A model generated the notes under the pieces. It saw nothing but the letters and a program-made list of their open reading frames with translations. It searched no databases and had not been told where the DNA came from. A program made the translations under genes and the position numbers. Of a DNA stretch of 6,758 bases, positions 5,964-6,758 are shown one piece after another; position 1 is the stretch's first letter; every line of letters begins with the position of its first letter. The stretch is from the NCBI GenBank assembly GCA_038236995.1, contig JBBRZE010000140.1, positions 1-6,758 of the forward strand, given 5' to 3'. Origin of the DNA: JAAFHB01 sp038236995. GTDB taxonomy: Bacteria; Bacteroidota; Bacteroidia; Bacteroidales; Prolixibacteraceae.

Positions 5964-6758
5964 TTATCTAACTGCTTCCTTAACTTCTCCATAAAACCGT
6001 GTGACTTTTTCTTTCGGATCGCCGGCGCCAAGCGTTTCGATGGGGATATAACCCCGGTATCCTGAGTTTTTCAGTATAGCCGCAATTTTTTTCAGATCGG
6101 TCTTCGTCTCCACATTGTTAATAAAAACCGTCTCTTTAATTTGCCAGTTGATGGCATAGGGAACGACTTGTTCAATCTCTTTGTATGGATTATTGGTGGT
6201 TCTGAAACTTCCGATATCGAGAATCAAGCCAAACCAATCAGATTTAACTTGTTGCAGGATTTCTTCCACATCATCGGCCGTTTTCAGAAAATCGTTGTGG
6301 TTTTGGATACCCACCATCACACCATGTTTTTCTCCGAAATCGGCACATTCCTGTAAGTCTTTTCCCATCCATTCGACCACCTGTTTTCTCGTAAATCCTT
6401 CGGGAATTCCTTTACCTGCAAATACGCGGATTACAGGTGCGCCCAATTTGGCAGCCACGATAATCCAGTCTTTTATAAGTTGAACCTCCAGTTTCCGTTT
6501 TTCGGGATCGGCCAGTGTAAAGTCATTGCGCACCCCGGTTCCACTGATATCGAGTCCAAGCTGGAAGGCACACTTTTTATACCTATAGATTTCTTCATCA
6601 GATGGAACCGCAGGATAGGTTGAGAAGTAGTAGCCTGTGAGATCAGCAGCCTCAAAACCGATAGATGCACTGATCCGGAACATCTCTTCGACCGTCATCG
6701 TTTTGGCCATTAATGGTTGGTTGAACGAATAGCAGTTGAGCCCTATTTTTACTTTCGA
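5964..6758 (-). CDS. Sugar phosphate isomerase/epimerase-like TIM-barrel protein, 5' end outside window
   Basis: The frame is open to the right edge: before the ATG at 6710 it reads SKVKIGLNCYSFNQPL, a typical first strand of this family, so that Met is internal and the true start is off the window. 264 residues are visible. The xylose isomerase-like TIM barrel is shown by GFEAADLTGYYF, LGAPVIRVFAGKG, VMVGIQNHNDF, WFGLILDIGSFR, YAINWQIKETVF and GYRGYIPIETLG. Asp181 and Glu241 (counted from the window edge) are candidate metal ligands. The usual EN-H metal motif is IQNHN here, Gln replacing Glu, and the usual His of the next metal strand is Gln in NWQIKE. These changes may be typical of this subfamily, but they make the exact reaction uncertain. 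It probably acts on a sugar or keto-sugar; the substrate cannot be read from the sequence. Its role is metabolic and probably unrelated to the cassette. Confidence 0.88.
   Translation of the reverse strand, partial: SKVKIGLNCYSFNQPLMAKTMTVEEMFRISASIGFEAADLTGYYFSTYPAVPSDEEIYRYKKCAFQLGLDISGTGVRNDFTLADPEKRKLEVQLIKDWIIVAAKLGAPVIRVFAGKGIPEGFTRKQVVEWMGKDLQECADFGEKHGVMVGIQNHNDFLKTADDVEEILQQVKSDWFGLILDIGSFRTTNNPYKEIEQVVPYAINWQIKETVFINNVETKTDLKKIAAILKNSGYRGYIPIETLGAGDPKEKVTRFYGEVKEAVR

Overview
The window looks like a Bacteroidota chromosome segment: A+T-rich, with few Shine-Dalgarno-like sequences ahead of starts, and with a NIPSNAP-family gene and a sugar isomerase-like TIM-barrel gene of the kind common in that phylum. 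This rests on protein character only; there is no rRNA or other phylogenetic marker.

Layout. Both edges cut through ordinary-looking genes that point at each other. On the left, a NIPSNAP-family gene (+ strand, 5' end missing) ends at 667 and is followed by a hairpin terminator. On the right, a sugar phosphate isomerase/epimerase-like gene (- strand, 5' end missing) ends at 5964. Between them lies an A+T-richer block of seven - strand genes in tight order, about 5677 down to 1050, closed by a strong - strand terminator near 881-918. The block looks like an accessory cassette placed between two convergent genes. No integrase, transposase, tRNA or CRISPR is visible.

The cassette, in transcription order: (1) a WYL-domain winged-helix regulator; (2) a 231-aa protein sharing an ATGA stop/start with it, whose N-terminus resembles small DUF7336-like proteins and whose second half has a VGD-type domain; (3) a 153-aa unrecognised alpha/beta protein; (4) and (5) two overlapping genes for helical/coiled-coil proteins of 211 and 205 aa that look like diverged copies of one another; (6) a DEDDh (DnaQ-like) 3'-5' exonuclease; (7) a PD-(D/E)XK nuclease starting 3 nt after the exonuclease stop.

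How they may work together (inference): WYL regulators often control anti-phage and other stress-induced loci, and a regulator plus a paired unknown protein set plus two nucleases from different superfamilies has the shape of a nucleic-acid-targeting defence or DNA-processing system. I do not recognise this combination as a named system. The strongest direct observations are the intact nuclease catalytic motifs, the translational coupling, and the paired-paralogue signal in genes 4 and 5.
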